A stretch of DNA of 64,000 bases. Origin: Taeniopygia guttata (lineage: Eukaryota; Chordata; Aves; Passeriformes; Estrildidae). The notes beneath the pieces were generated by a model that searched no databases, was not told the origin of the DNA, and was given only the letters and a program-made list of their open reading frames with translations. Position numbers and translations under genes: made by a program. How positions within the stretch are numbered: position 1 is the stretch's first letter; each line of letters begins with the position of its first letter. Shown here piece by piece: positions 24,901 to 60,870 of this stretch. The stretch spans positions 8,264,501 through 8,328,500 of the forward strand of contig NC_133043.1 in the NCBI RefSeq assembly GCF_048771995.1, written 5' to 3'.

Positions 24901-26292
24901 CCATCTCCATTCACTCAGGCTTTGGAAAAGTACTTTTGCCCCAGTTCTAGCTGCTTCTAGCTGTGTGTAGTGCAGGTAGGCAGGCAGTGACTGGACACTG
25001 TCATCTTGCTCCCTGCCCAGAGATGTTAAAACCCTTCCTGGGGATGTTTTGGGAACCTGCACAGAGCAGTTCAGTGTTTCATTTTTTTTTGCTGCAGACA
25101 TTTTGGCCTTACTCATCCCAGTTTTGCCTGGCTGGGTGAGCTCCTAAGGAGAGGGAGAGCAGTGATGTTCTGTCAGTGTCATCCTCCAGCAGAACTTTGG
25201 GGGATGGATTAACTTCATGATTTCTTGGGCTGCTGTTTTTCCTGTGCCTGCTGCTGGATATCCAGGACAAGGAGTGTCTTGCCTCCTTTACTGCCTTAAT
25301 GTTGCTTTAACAGACCCCTCCCCTGGGGTGTTCTCATCATCTGTTCTGTGCTTCACTCAAAGTCTGTGCTGCTTTCCAAACCTTCTCGTGACAGTGTGAA
25401 GGAGAAGCTTCACTGCAGGGCTGTGTTGGCTCTAGAAATCAAGTTGATTCTGCTGAAAATATTGTCCTGTGTATCCCAGAGAGCAAGGATCATGGCTAAG
25501 CATGGAGCACAGCTGCTTCCTGAGACAATCTTACTCTACACCAAGGTCAAGCCTGTTATTCTTACCCCTTTTGTTCAATTTTGCAGATGCAAATGATCCT
25601 CATGAGACTGAGTCTCCATCTCAGGTCAGGGATGGCAAGGTAAGAACCAAGAGCTCAAGCAAATTCCAGCTGTGCTTTTAATGACCATCATCTTTATCCT
25701 CTTACCTGAGTGTCTCTACAACATGAGAAATGTCACATTGATCAAGATTTGGTCATGACTGGTGTATTTAGGAGATTTTATTAGGCTTGGTGCTGAGGAC
25801 ACAGTGGGGTAGGACCTTGGAGGCAGCTTGCAGCTTCCAGTGTGGCAGCTTGCTTTGTTTAGCTTTCTCTCTGCACATAGGAGGGTTTTCCAGAGATCCT
25901 GCAGCTGTGCTTTGACAGGAGGTTAAATCATTTTCAGAGTCCCCAGAGGCCTCACAAGGGAGCTTGAACTTCTCTTGTCTCAGTTGCTGCTCAGTCCTGT
26001 TTGATGTTTGACCCTTTTGACGTGACTGGAATTTAATTTGTGTCCCTGCCTCGGTCTCTTGCAGCCACTCTCAGAACGGTTTGAGACTTTCTGCCTGGAT
26101 CCTTCCCTGGTCAGCAAGCAAGTCAGCCTCGTGCACTTCCCACCAGGATTCCAGCCCATTCCATGCAAACCCTTGTTCTTTGACCTGGCCCTTAACCATG
26201 TGGCTTTCCCACCTCTGGAGGACAAGGTGGAGCAGAAGGCCAAGAGTGGCCTCACAGGATATATAAAGGGCATTTTTGGATTCAAAAGTTAA
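12669..26292 (+). CDS. SRP68: Signal recognition particle subunit SRP68, complete, 16 exons
   Basis: Subunit of the cytosolic SRP that targets nascent secretory proteins to the ER. Its N-terminal domain binds and bends SRP RNA, and its C-terminal region binds SRP72. Exons: 12669-12822, 14619-14685, 15807-15920, 16813-17008, 17718-17800, 18028-18137, 18470-18552, 18800-18940, 22252-22350, 22629-22693, 22977-23136, 23858-23952, 24184-24313, 24720-24795, 25587-25639, 26065-26292. They total 1,854 bp, 617 residues against about 627 in human, with every phase joining. Hallmarks: GYCSRRLRRLRKTLNFKMG, LMDAERAWSYAMQLKQEAN, YNQRVEEISPNIRYCAYNI and the C-terminus GYIKGIFGFKS. The N-terminal Gly/Glu/Lys low-complexity part differs from mammals. 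All introns are GT-AG except intron 1 (see its entry). Confidence 0.98.
12823..14618 (+). other. SRP68: SRP68 intron 1, probable U12-type GC-AG intron
   Basis: Homology (LGLE|ILQIVKES, human LSLE|ILQIIKES) fixes the junction after base 12822 in phase 1. The intron then begins GCATCCTGC, close to the U12 5' splice consensus GTATCCTTT with C at +2 and G at +8. Its end has a perfect U12-type branch core, CCTTAAC (14601-14607), with the likely branch A 12 nt from the acceptor AG (14617-14618) and no proper polypyrimidine tract. A U2-type GC donor would be expected to read GCAAGT. No GT donor nearby gives the right frame. Confidence 0.75.
14866..15306 (+). mobile_element. ERVK-like LTR fossil in SRP68 intron 2
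   Basis: This block shares its order of segments with the 53229-54005 LTR: a tatggagggatttggg-type stretch, a pyrimidine-rich ctccttctcc block, the ccctccatgt motif, an ataaaa TATA-like box near 15099, and related flanks. It appears to start TGTGGT and end ACCACA, but I could not find a matching target duplication, so both ends are approximate. It is in sense orientation to SRP68 and diverged, so it is old. Confidence 0.5.
17386..17502 (+). mobile_element. CR1 LINE 3' fragment
   Basis: Intron 4 of SRP68 holds the typical end of an avian CR1: a tgtccctg...catggcag-like stretch, then gaggttagaactagataatc, ctcctttccaatcc and a tail of degenerate ttctgtgattc repeats. It is 5'-truncated, as most CR1 copies are, and non-coding. 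Confidence 0.75.
19512..19580 (-). mobile_element. CR1 LINE 3' fragment
   Basis: The stretch atagaatcatggaat...gagttggaaaggactcac...ggatcattgaa is the reverse complement of the CR1 3' end. Only about 70 bp are recognisable, so this is a small, old relic. Confidence 0.7.
19876..19927. repeat. Dispersed ~50-bp repeat, copy A
   Basis: Matches 23186-23235 over about 50 bp (tgtgattaggataaacagga, then a variable tgg/atg stretch, then ggaaacctgagtgttac) with only a few differences. Both copies lie in SRP68 introns in the same orientation. The family is not recognised. Confidence 0.75.
23186..23235. repeat. Dispersed ~50-bp repeat, copy B
   Basis: Second copy of the segment at 19876-19927, placed 50 bp into intron 11 just after SRP68 exon 11. 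Similarity fades on both sides, so it is either a fragment of an unrecognised transposon or a small duplication between introns. Confidence 0.75.
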
Positions 26293-26455
26293 CCAGGACC
26301 CCCAGAGGAACAGAGGTTTTATTCTGTATTGAAGGAGAAGCTCCAACAGGTTCTAGGACACAAATACCTGCACCTGAAACAACAGAGGGAAGTTTTACCA
26401 TCTTCTCCCCTGTGTTCTGTGTTCGTGTCTGTGCACACACATTCTCTCCCAGTGT

Positions 26456-26461
26456 ATTAAA
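26456..26461 (+). terminator. SRP68: Candidate proximal SRP68 poly(A) signal (ATTAAA)
   Basis: An ATTAAA lies about 165 bp after the SRP68 stop codon. If used it gives a very short 3'UTR; the downstream element is not obvious. Confidence 0.45.
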
Positions 26462-28207
26462 GACAAACAATTACTCAGAAACAAACATACACTATAAATA
26501 GCTGAAAATAATCTGGAGCACAGAGAAATTCCTTTCTGCTTGGAGAAGTTTTGTGATCAGTGGCCTGTCCAGGGTTGGTACACATCTACTTACCATGGAC
26601 CAGGGCATAGATACAAATTGATTCCTGCCTCTGCTCCATTATTTGACACTATCATTTGGGGTTTTAATCTAGAAATTGGGGTGTAATTGGGAAATAGAGG
26701 CAGAAGTAGATGCAGAACTAAACCAGCAAGGTGAGGCTCCCACACAATGGCTGTGGAACAGTAGCCAAGGGGGCAACTTCTCCTTCCCTTTCAACCCAGA
26801 AGTCTCTATTTTTTAAGAATGTAACATTCTGAAATAATGAAATATAGCCTCTTTCCTTGTCAATAAGGATGGCAAACATCAGATGTTGATGGTTACTCCT
26901 GCTGTGATGGTGAATTTGTACTCTGGGCCAATAGCACCCTTCTTTATTCATGCACATTTTGTTCAATACCTAAATACAGTATAGAACCTATTCCTGAAAG
27001 TATTTTCCTGGGAAAATAGCTTCATGGGTGGCTTTAGCAATAGCTACTTGCTCTTCTTGGGAAGTTGGGTCTCTTGGTGTTCGTTTTGTCTCAGATCTAA
27101 ACCTTGCCTGAAAACAAGATGATCTTTTTCTGGAGTTCATCTGTTGCTTTGTTTCTTGTCCCTGGTCAGTAGCTACACCTGAAATGAGGGATAAGGAACA
27201 GGAGACCAGTAAGTTTGTGAGTGATAATTCATCTCTGTCATGCCAGACAGTGTTTTTTATAAAGCACCCAGGTGCCATGGGGATGGGCACTTTGAAAGTG
27301 CAGATAATTTCATAATTGTGATCACTTCAGTAGGAAAAAAACCCCATAGCACATGGGCAGAACTGTTCCTAAATAAAGCATTTGGAAGATTCCACCAGCA
27401 CTGTGTGGGTTTTCACTCAGCCTGTCCTGGCAGGTGAAGCAACAGTTTGTTCTGGTTGTCTGGAATTTGTGTTTTTTTCTCCTTTTGTAGGCATTGGAGT
27501 TAAGGTTGGAAAGAGAAGGACCATTTTGAATTATTGGGTTTTTGTTGTAATGGGAATTTTTGTTCCAAGGTGCATGTCAGATGAATGGGGGAAATTAACA
27601 ATTCCCATTATTTCAATATGAATGTTCACTTTGTTCCAAGTTGATCTGATTTGTGAGTTCTCAAAGTACAGAAGGACTGTGTGCTCAGAAAGAGGTGGGG
27701 GGAGGAACTTGTTGTTTGTTTTTAATTTTTGCAGCATGGAAACAAAATGGGAATTTCTGGTTGTAGCCAATTCCCTTTGCCTCTGAATTCCAGGGGCATT
27801 TTACAGAAGAAGGGGAAATGTACAGGTGAAAGAAATGTGGAAGACTTTATTCATCAGATAGAAATTTCTAGAAAACTTGGTCTTGACTGGCAGCTTTCTC
27901 TTCCCCTTAAAGCCCATTTCCTTTTAGGCAAGGAAAGGCCCACAGTGACCAGCTCACCTGGTCACTGTGTCCTGCTGAGCTGCTCTTCTCAGCTTTTGGA
28001 TCAAATCACAAAATTGTTCTCTCTTGGTTTGCACCAAACTCTTTTCCTTCCACGGATCTGTGCTCTGCCTGGATTGATTCCAGGGAAACTCCTACTGTGG
28101 CCACTTTCTAGTTACAGTTACAAAAATAAAGAGCAATTGGCTTCTTTCTGCCAAACATCTTTTGACAGGGAACTGATGAGGTGAATGCAGATAAGAAATT
28201 TGAAAAC

Positions 28208-28213
28208 AATAAA
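28208..28213 (+). terminator. SRP68: Candidate distal SRP68 poly(A) signal (AATAAA)
   Basis: AATAAA followed within 30 bp by a strongly G/T-rich element (gaggtgtgtagtttgt) is a textbook poly(A) site. A second AATAAA lies at 28125-28130. It may end a long (~1.9 kb) SRP68 3'UTR; no other upstream gene on this strand would need it. Confidence 0.45.
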
Positions 28214-31200
28214 CTTTTATTCCTGACCTCTGAGGTGTGTAGTTTGTATTAGGAACACTGTGCACTCTTTGCCTCCCAAGCACCCAGAAGATGGAGGTCA
28301 CACCATCACCTGGGGCTGCTGAGCCCCTGGGGAATGGCCACTGAGCCCTGGAGGAGGCTCTTGTGCCCCAAGGCTCTGATAACAGCACTCCGAGGTGACT
28401 TGGCTTGTTTTGGTGTGAGTGGAAAGTGAATCCAGTGGGGTTTGTGAGCAGTGGTGTGGCTTGAATCATGGAAGGTGCTGATGAGGCTCAGGAAAATAAA
28501 CCTAAAAATGTAAATAAGGGGGAAAAATTGTTTTTGAAGTCACCTGTACAACGCAGACCAGACAAAGCTGAGGCTTTTAGCCCTGCAGTGGAGCCTGGGC
28601 TGGCACAGGTGAGGTTCACAGCGCTGCAGGGGCACAGGGCAGGCAGGTGAAGTGTCTGATGTGCAGAACAAACCAATTCCCCTGGGCCTGCCCAGGTGTT
28701 GAGCCTGGAACAGCCAGGGCAAGGTTCAGAGCACCTTGTGGGGCTTGGGAACTTCCTCATTGCCCTGCTCTTTCATCGCTGTGCCTTTAAAGTGCTTGTG
28801 CTCTTTCCATGAATTAATTGGCGAGGAGGCCATGTGATTGCCCTCAAAACAGGAAACTCCAGCAGAATGGTCAAGAAGATTGCTTTCAATCATCTTTTCC
28901 TATGGAGTATCTTTGGCATTAGCACTGGAATTTTAATTACAGGCTGAGCTAGCTGTGCTTGGTGCCATTGCATCTATTAAAATAGGAATGCGATGTTCAT
29001 CATGGCCCTCACTCCACCACCAGTGACAGACCTGTGTCTGAGCAATGTTTGCTTTTGGTTGTGCACTCTGAGGGGTCTGGGGACACTGCATGGGTCTCAT
29101 GGGGGACAGAAGTGAGGAGCATGAGGCAAACTGGGCCCTGAAAGGTGGCAGATGGGATTCTAACAGTCTGGCCTGGGAGCTCCTAAATAAGTGTCTGCCT
29201 CCTTTGAAAAAAGGGTTGGGGTATTTTAAACAAGGGATTGTGTTGCTAGAAAATTGTTGCCTGATCCAAGCTGCTGCAGCTGTGGGACATCCCGGGTGGG
29301 CACTGTCAGGAGTTCTCTGGAGCAGCAGGTTGTAGGTTTGGCTGGCAACTTTGAGGAGTGGGAAGTCGCTGTCCAGCTGCAGTGGAACTAGAATTCATCC
29401 TTGAGAGAAGATGCATCTGCTGAGGGATTTCTGTGCTCCCCACAGCCCTTGCGAGCTGCCCTGCCAGCGCTGCAGCCGGGCTGTGACTGAGGCGTTTGCT
29501 CACTCAGGGAGCGATTCGATGTGATACTCTCTGTGGCTGCTCCTCTTCCTTCAGGGTGGGATTGCTGTTTTCAAACAAGAGCAGCTGGAGGGTTCTCCAA
29601 CCCCTCTGTGAGCGGGGTGGGATCCTGGCAGGGCTGGGTGCAGAGTGATGTCCCGGGAGCTGATCCCTCAGCCCAGGGATGTGGATCACGGTGGGGCCGA
29701 AGCAGGGAAGTCCTTGCTCGGGAGCATCCACCCCTGGAGTGTGTTCGCTGTGGGGATTTATTTTGTGACCAGCAGCTCAGCCTTGGAGCTGAGCCCAAGT
29801 GCAAACTCCGCCTGGGAGGGAGGAGGCTGTGTCCATCCGCTGCCCCTCCTGTGGTGAAAACCTTCCCACCTCTGGCCTAAAAAGCAGTAATGGCTCAGAG
29901 GGGGAGGTTTAAAACCAAAGAGTGTCATTTACATGTCTGTCGTGCTCCCAGTGCCATCCATTCAAATCCAGACCCAGGTCTGAGCGGGCTTTGGGCATTT
30001 CCAGGCACTGCCACGCTGGGATCTCCATCAAACTCCTCCACCGCTGAGCACCCGCGGTGCTGCCGTTACTAAAGTCAAAATTCTTGCTGTGGAAATAAAT
30101 GATCTGTCCCTGCCTGGCTGGGCTGCAGGATGGTGCTGGCTGTGCCCAGCACAGACACGGTGCTTTGCCCCAGGCTCACACGCTGGGCTTGAGGATTAGT
30201 GACTCCCGTCCCTGCCCGTGGTCAGTCCAGGGAACCATGCCGGGGCTGTGGTGCCCGAATGACTAAAGAGCACCATCAAAGCCTCTGAATTACCTTCAGT
30301 GCTCACCTTTTTCCACAGAAGGAGGAGAGCGTCTAATTTTCTCAGAGCATCAAATTAAGTGGGGAAGGTGAGGCCTGGCCGTGGAGAATTAGCTGTGGCA
30401 GACACATTCATCCTGCTCTGGTCCCTGCCTGTGACACAGGAGCACTTGCTGCTGACTCAGGCAACAGCAGCTCACAACTGGAGCTTTGCAGGAGGTTTAT
30501 GTGTGACTGGAATTTGGGGCTGTGGGCTGGAAGCTGCAGTTTGGGGTATGAGCCCCCTTGGCTCAAATGTTCTTGGCTGCTGCACCCTCTGCCCTCACAG
30601 ATGGGGTGTGAGGTGTTTTGCAAGGGCTGTCACCGTTCTGTCCCCTGCCTTAGTCACCCTGGAAGGGTTTATCCCCTCTCCCTGACAGCTCTGTGGTTCA
30701 TCACAGCCCTTCCAGGAGCTTGGTTTGGTTTGCAGGGTGTCTGAAAGCATGATCCTGCCTAGCTGGTGCAAGCACCCTCCTCCCTAAGGGCCTCCCAGGT
30801 CTTGTTGGATGGGCTGCTCCAGCCTGGGCCCCTCTGAATGGGCTCTGCTTCATCCAGCTCTTTGTGTTGAGGTTGTTCTCCCAAGCAGGAACATCTGTGA
30901 GCTGTTCCAAGCACATGTTTCAGTTGGCCACCACCTGCAACCCACCATCCTGCAGGTATTGTGCACATTGCAGGGCCTTTGCCTGTGTGGAGAGCAAACC
31001 TGCCCTGGTGTTTCACTTTCCATCACCCAACACGGGCTGGTTGTCTGCTGCTTTATCCCAGCATTTGCAGGGGATGGTTCCTTCTCCAGGGCACTCGAGT
31101 CTGGGCAAAGCAGCTTTGAAAGAAACACCCCAAAAACTCTGATCTCCCACCCTGATTCCATGGGTTCCTTCTCCAGCTGTGCCATGTGTGTGAAGGCTGC

Positions 31201-31869
31201 CTCTCCAGGCAGGTGTTTAATTACCTCATTCCCTCGTTAATGATCTAGGACACATCTTTTTCAGACCCAATCGCTCTGTCAGGGAGCAGCTGCCTTCAGC
31301 CCTGTCACTGGATAATAAAGCCAAATTTGCAGGCTGCATCCTGTAAGTTACAAGCAAGTTTTCCAGACAAAGTGTCCTGAGAATCTGCCATTAGTGAATT
31401 TATTTAGTGCTATTACAGCCTTGCTAATCCTCTGGGGAGAGGAAAATTAGGCTAAGGCGTTAACTGCTGCAGGGAATTGCCCTGATGTCCTGCTCCTTAG
31501 CTCTGGGGCTTGAACTCAGAAGGAGCTGCGGGATGCTGGAATGAGCTTGGAGAGGCCACGGGGTGGGAAGCAGGCAGATCCTTTTGATGTCTGAAGGGTC
31601 TGAGGATGAGTCGTCTACAACAGCCCTGGGATGGGGCTGTTAAGGAGATGGCGTGGTGGGAATGTCCCCTGTACTTAGAGAGATCCAAAGGAGCAGCACA
31701 AGGGCTGAGCAGGACAAGGGCTGCCCATTTGTGCTGTGCTGGACTGGGACACCTCTGGCTCCTGGGGAAAGGTCCCTTGGAGCTGAGCTGGCTCTGCACC
31801 CAGAGCCCCCTGACCCCTGCAGACCCTGGCAGGGCACTGAGCCTGCCCCAGTCTGGGGAGCTTTTTTGT

Positions 31870-32007
31870 GGGTCTTAATTCCACCTGGAGGGAGGAGTCC
31901 TGAGGGTCTGAATTCCACCTGGAGGGAGGAGTCCTGGGGGTCTTAATTCCCCCTGGAGGGAGGAGTCCTGAGGGTCTTAATTCCACCTGGAGGGAGGAAC
32001 CCTGAGG
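31870..32007. repeat. 34-bp x 4 minisatellite
   Basis: Four copies of a 34-bp unit starting gggtcttaattcc and continuing acctggagggaggagtcc begin at 31870, 31904, 31938 and 31972. They are very similar, differing by single bases, so the expansion is recent. Confidence 0.9.
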
Positions 32008-35000
32008 CCTTTGCACTTCCCCTCTGCTTATCAGTTGGCAAAGATAAGGCAAAGCAAAACAAGCTTTGAGGACCCAGTAATTTTAGACCCCAGTGGTGAG
32101 GCAGCTTTTTCAACCAGGCTGTTCTGAGGCTCTGGAGATTCACTTTGGCTTGAGGAGTATGAAAAGTGCTCCACAAGGGGAGAAAAGGGCTGGAATGGGA
32201 GGTGGTGGAACCTGTGCCATCCTTGGTGTCTGCAAGGCAAACAGAGGCTGATGAGTGTGTGCAGCCAGGCTCTGGTTCCTCCCAAGGAGGTGTGTGGGGG
32301 CCCTGGTTTCATGCTCCACTGTTCTCCGTGGCTTTGGAGACACTCAGAAGAGTTTCCCTGTGGCTGAGGTCAGCTCAAGTGTTCCAGGCTCAGTCTCCAG
32401 CTGCAAAGACCAGGTAAGCCTTGTCCTGGGCTGCCTGTACCTGCTGGTTCTGTTGCCAAACAAGCAGCACCTCCAGAGAGCAGAGCATCCCTCATGGATG
32501 CAGAGGGCTCCCTGGGGATGTGGTGGTGGGAGCTGCTGGTGAGACAGGCCCTTGGATTTATTTGGTGTAAATATGGGTCATTGTGAGCAGGGGCCTTCCA
32601 GGGTCAGGAGATGCACCAACTGCTTTTCCATAGGTATTTTATAAACAGCTCCAGGCTGTTTCCAGGTGCCAAACAATTGGAGACCAAACCCCATCCCCAC
32701 CCCTTGCATTGTGCTCCCTGGTTGTTCCTGTGTTTCTCCTCCTACTTCCCAATGGTTAAATTTGTTGTAAAGGTCCTTCCCTTGCTCTGCTGTGGCACCC
32801 ACTACTCTGCAGAGTCATTTAGGACCTTAAAAGTGGAGTTTCCCCTGCAGTGTCTGGCCAGAGGCAGCTCTGGGTGTGTGATGACACAGGAGGTTTGTGC
32901 AGTGCTTTGAATTTGTTGCGTCACATCCGAGGGAGAAAAGTTCAAGTATGAAGAAGTTCAAGAGCAAGGAGGTGAAACAGAAAGCAAACTGATCCAAAGG
33001 AATGGTGGCAGAGGGTGTTCAGGGGGGGAGAGGCACAGGGGAGGCAAGTCCAGGCGAATGGGCTTCACAGATAACAGGAAATCATTGATGGGCCATGTTC
33101 ACCTGCCATCCCCTCGGTAAAAACCCAGCAGAGAGGCCAAGCTGATAACCACAGCATGCCATCCTCCAGCCTCTGCCAGCCTCTCAGCAAAGCTGAGCCC
33201 AGGATGGTTTCTGAAATCTTCCATGCCCACCGAGGTGCCCATGGCAGCTGTGCCTGCTCTCTGTCCCTGCAGGCAGCTCCTCAGCCCTGTGAGCAGCAAG
33301 AGGCAACTGCTGCTGTGTGACTGCCCTGGAAAACCAGGAATCTGCATCCTGGCACAGCTCCCGGCCACGGGGAGAAATCCTGCTCTGGAAAACGAGTGAA
33401 GTGATTGTGGTGTGGCTTCCCATGCCACCTCCTGCTGCGTCTGGAGCCCTGCAGGAGCAGCCAGCCCCAGGTTATTCCCCCAGGAGATGTGTCTCAGCCC
33501 CCAAACAGAGCTGGAGCCCAGCTGGGAATGTGCCTGGGCAAGGCACAACCTGCTCTGGGATTGCCTTTGCCTCTGGTTCGGTGGCAGCATTTCCAGGCTG
33601 GGCTAAAAGATGAAAAGAAGGCTGCCCACCCCTGCCCCACCTCCCGTGGGGACAGCAGCTGTGCCAGCTGTGCCAGGAGGGAGCTTGGTCCCCGCTGCAG
33701 CACGGAGTGCTCCTGCTGGAGATGGAGCTGGGGCTGCTGGGGTGCTGTGGGGCAGGGCAGGGGAGCCCTGGCTGTGGGGATGGGCTCCCAGGCCTGGCTC
33801 AGCTCTGCAGCTGCACTGGGGCAGGTGGGTCCTGCCCAGGCCCCGCTGTGGTGCAGCTGTGTGGGTGGCTGTGCTGGAGAACTGGTTGAACTGGTCTCCT
33901 TGCCTGTTGCTTCTTGCAGGGTCTGGGTTAACCACCGTGCTCTGCCCTGGCACGGCTCGAGCCAGTCCGGGCAAAACCCACAGGGGATCTGGAAGTGACC
34001 TGGGCTCGATGCAGCAGGACCTGTCACAAGTGTGAGGATCTGCCATAACCCCCTGAGCAGATCTTGGTGTCCATCACAGAGCAGGGGAGGCTGAGTGGCA
34101 GCAGCAGAATATTTCCTGAGTGCCACAGGCGTTGGGCAGCAGCAGAAACTTCTGGGCTGGGGCTGCTGAGCTGGCAAGACCCATCAGCCCAAAACCATCC
34201 TCTGGCTTCCCCTGCCAGCCTGTTCTCCTGAGGCTGGGATGGGGCTTTGCTGAGGGCTGGGCAAGCTCTGCTTCTCCTGGGATGAGCAGGCAGCCAGGAG
34301 CTGCCCCTCCATGGGCTCTGCCTGTCCTCCTCCCCTGGCTGAGTGAGGGAGAGGCAGGCTGGGTGCTCAGCATCACTCCTGGACAGGGGCTCAGGACCTG
34401 GCCTGGCTTCCCAGCTGGTGTCTCACATGCTGGTGAGCAGCCAGGTGCTGTGGCAAGGACGCTGCTCTCCTCCCAGAGCTTATCCTGTGTGTGTCTGTCC
34501 TGTCTGTGTGGCTGCTGCTGCCTGCCAGGGCGTGTGTCTGTGTGTGCACAGGGCTGACAGCAGGGACCATTGCCTTTGGAACGCTCTGCCTTGCCCAGGG
34601 ACCTTCTGCAGACAGGGACTTGGCCAGGGAAGGATCACAGCAGTGTCTGGTACACAGAGGGGAGGAAGGTGCTGTCCTGGAGCTGTGCAGGGCAGCAGCC
34701 CCAGCCGTGGGCTCCAGGGTGATGGATGGCTTGGGAAGCAGGCTGGCCAGAGGGCTGTGGTGGTATGTGCTGGGTTTACTCTTGGTGCTAATTCTCAGAA
34801 CTTCCTCCATGTGCCAGGGGCTGTTTTCCAGGGGATTACAGGCAGCTGATCTTGTCCAATTTAGTTTCCTTTGAATCTACAGGGAGCTAATCCTCTGCTG
34901 GCCCATGCAAACAGCAGCTCCTCCACAGAAGAGCTTGTCCCATGCTCCTGTTTTTTGTGGGTACAAAATCAGGTCTGTGTGGAATCAAACTCCTTCAACT

Positions 35001-36413
35001 CTCATGTCTGGCAAGGCTTCAGGTCACTTAAAGCCTTTTAGTGCCAGTGACAGGACTGGCTCTGGTCTGGGGGCCCTCCTGGGGCGTCCAGCAGCTCTGG
35101 TCAGAGAGCATCACTGGTGGCATCAGTCAGTGGGATGTCAGTGGCAAAGGGGTGATCTCTCAGCAACCACTTTCCATCCTGTCTGTGTCTTTCCCTCTCT
35201 CCTGAGACAAGTGGGATTGAAAGAGGACAAAGAGGTCACCCAGGAAGGGACAGTGGATCCTGGGCCTCTTCCTCTGGTCTTGGGTTGTCCTTGGACCACA
35301 CAAAGCAGGTGAAGAACACCCACTAGCCTGTGTTGGCCTCACTGGTGTTTATGTGGGGATTGACCCCCATCTTCTCCTGTCCCCTTCCTCCTCCATCCTC
35401 TTCCCTCCCTCCCTGGTCCTGCACTGAGTAAGAGCCTGTGTTGCTGTGGGACCGGTGCTGGCTCAGCCTGAAACACAGGGTTCCTGGTTTGTGGGGCCCT
35501 TTGAGCTTGGCTTTGTGTGCAAGCAGCAGGCAGCCAGGCCTGGCTGTGGCTGGGGAGAGCCCTGGGGCTGGGCAGCTCAGCCTGGATGGGCACCCCCAGG
35601 AGATGCCAGGGTGTGCTGGGCTTAGTGGGAACCACTTGGGACTCTGCAAGAGAGGGGAAAGAGCTGCCCAGAGGCAAAGCTTGGTCTGGTGTGGACAGGG
35701 TGGCTGGGCAGAGCCTCAGACCCAGATCTTTGGGGCTGGGTCTGTCCCAGAGCCTGAATCCAGCTGGCTGAGGCTCCTGGGCTGCTGTGGGGAGCTGCTG
35801 ACCTCCCCTGTGCCGTGAGCCCTCAGGGTTTTCCTGGGAGCCAGGGCCACCTTGTGCTGAGCCCGGGCCAAAACTTTGCTGGACTGAGAAAATGTTGGAC
35901 TGAACGAAATGCTGGACTGAAAATGCTCTGAGAATTGCTGATTCCCAAACTGCTGCTGCGACCTCGGAAAACACTTGGTTGGCTTTGTCCCTGTGGATTC
36001 TGCTGTTCTGTGGCATTTTTAAACAGATGCTGCAAGGAGATGTCTTAAAATGTGCTTCAGTGGCTGCAGTGCACTCCTTGCAAGTCGTGTTCCCAGGCTT
36101 GTCCTGCCTGCCAAGTGCTCCCTGTCCCTCTGCTGGGAAGATGCTGCTCGGCTGTGTGAGCCCCAACACTCTCCGAGCCAGGGCGAGGTCTCCCGTTCTC
36201 CCTCTGGGGCTCTGCTCTTTCCACCCTGAACTGGTTTTTCGAGTCATTTGTTGGAGGTGCCTCCATCTCTGCTGCTCACCTGCGTTGGGGAGGAGCCTGG
36301 CAGCAGCTGCTCTTTACTGCACCTCCTGTCCTCCCATCCCGGCACAGCAGAGCAGGAGCAGGGAGCCACCACAGCCGTGCAGAGCCCAGGACACCTGCCA
36401 GGACCTGGCCAAG

Positions 36414-60534
<24,121 letters not shown>

Positions 60535-60864
60535 ATGAACCAAGGCACATAGTGGGGCTGGTTCCTTCAGGAGTTCATCCCTTCAGAACACCTCTCCCTG
60601 TGGAGGCAGCAGGCTCACAGGAATGGAGCATCTAGCATTTAGGGCTTCCTACTCTTCTCTCTTAGCTACCTGCCTCCCAACACAGCTCGGCCGTGCGAGA
60701 AAGGAAACGTGGTCATGGGCCTGCCACAGAGGGGTCCCACAGTCCCCAGAGATCAGCCCAGAGAGGGGTTGATTGTGAGAACTTCACAGGCAGTAGGTTA
60801 AATGTGGCTATGCCCAGAAATCGGGGAGAGCCAGAGTGTTTTCCAGTTGGGTCATTCTGCATGC

Positions 60865-60870
60865 AATAAA
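60865..60870 (+). terminator. EVPL: EVPL poly(A) signal
   Basis: AATAAA 331 bp after the EVPL stop is followed within 30 bp by G/T-rich sequence (gtgagtatctgtggctgtgt). It is the first canonical signal after the gene and fits a short 3'UTR. Confidence 0.8.

Larger units (their letters stand above)
26293..36413. other. SRP68 3'UTR and SRP68-EVPL intergenic DNA
   Basis: About 10 kb with no recognisable coding exon on either strand. The part after 28250 is moderately GC-rich, which keeps several 100-300-residue frames open, but none shows domain features, codon bias or splice-supported homology. It contains one 34-bp tandem array (31870-32007). Any untranslated first exon or enhancers of EVPL would lie in the distal part, but I cannot point to them. 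Confidence 0.6.
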
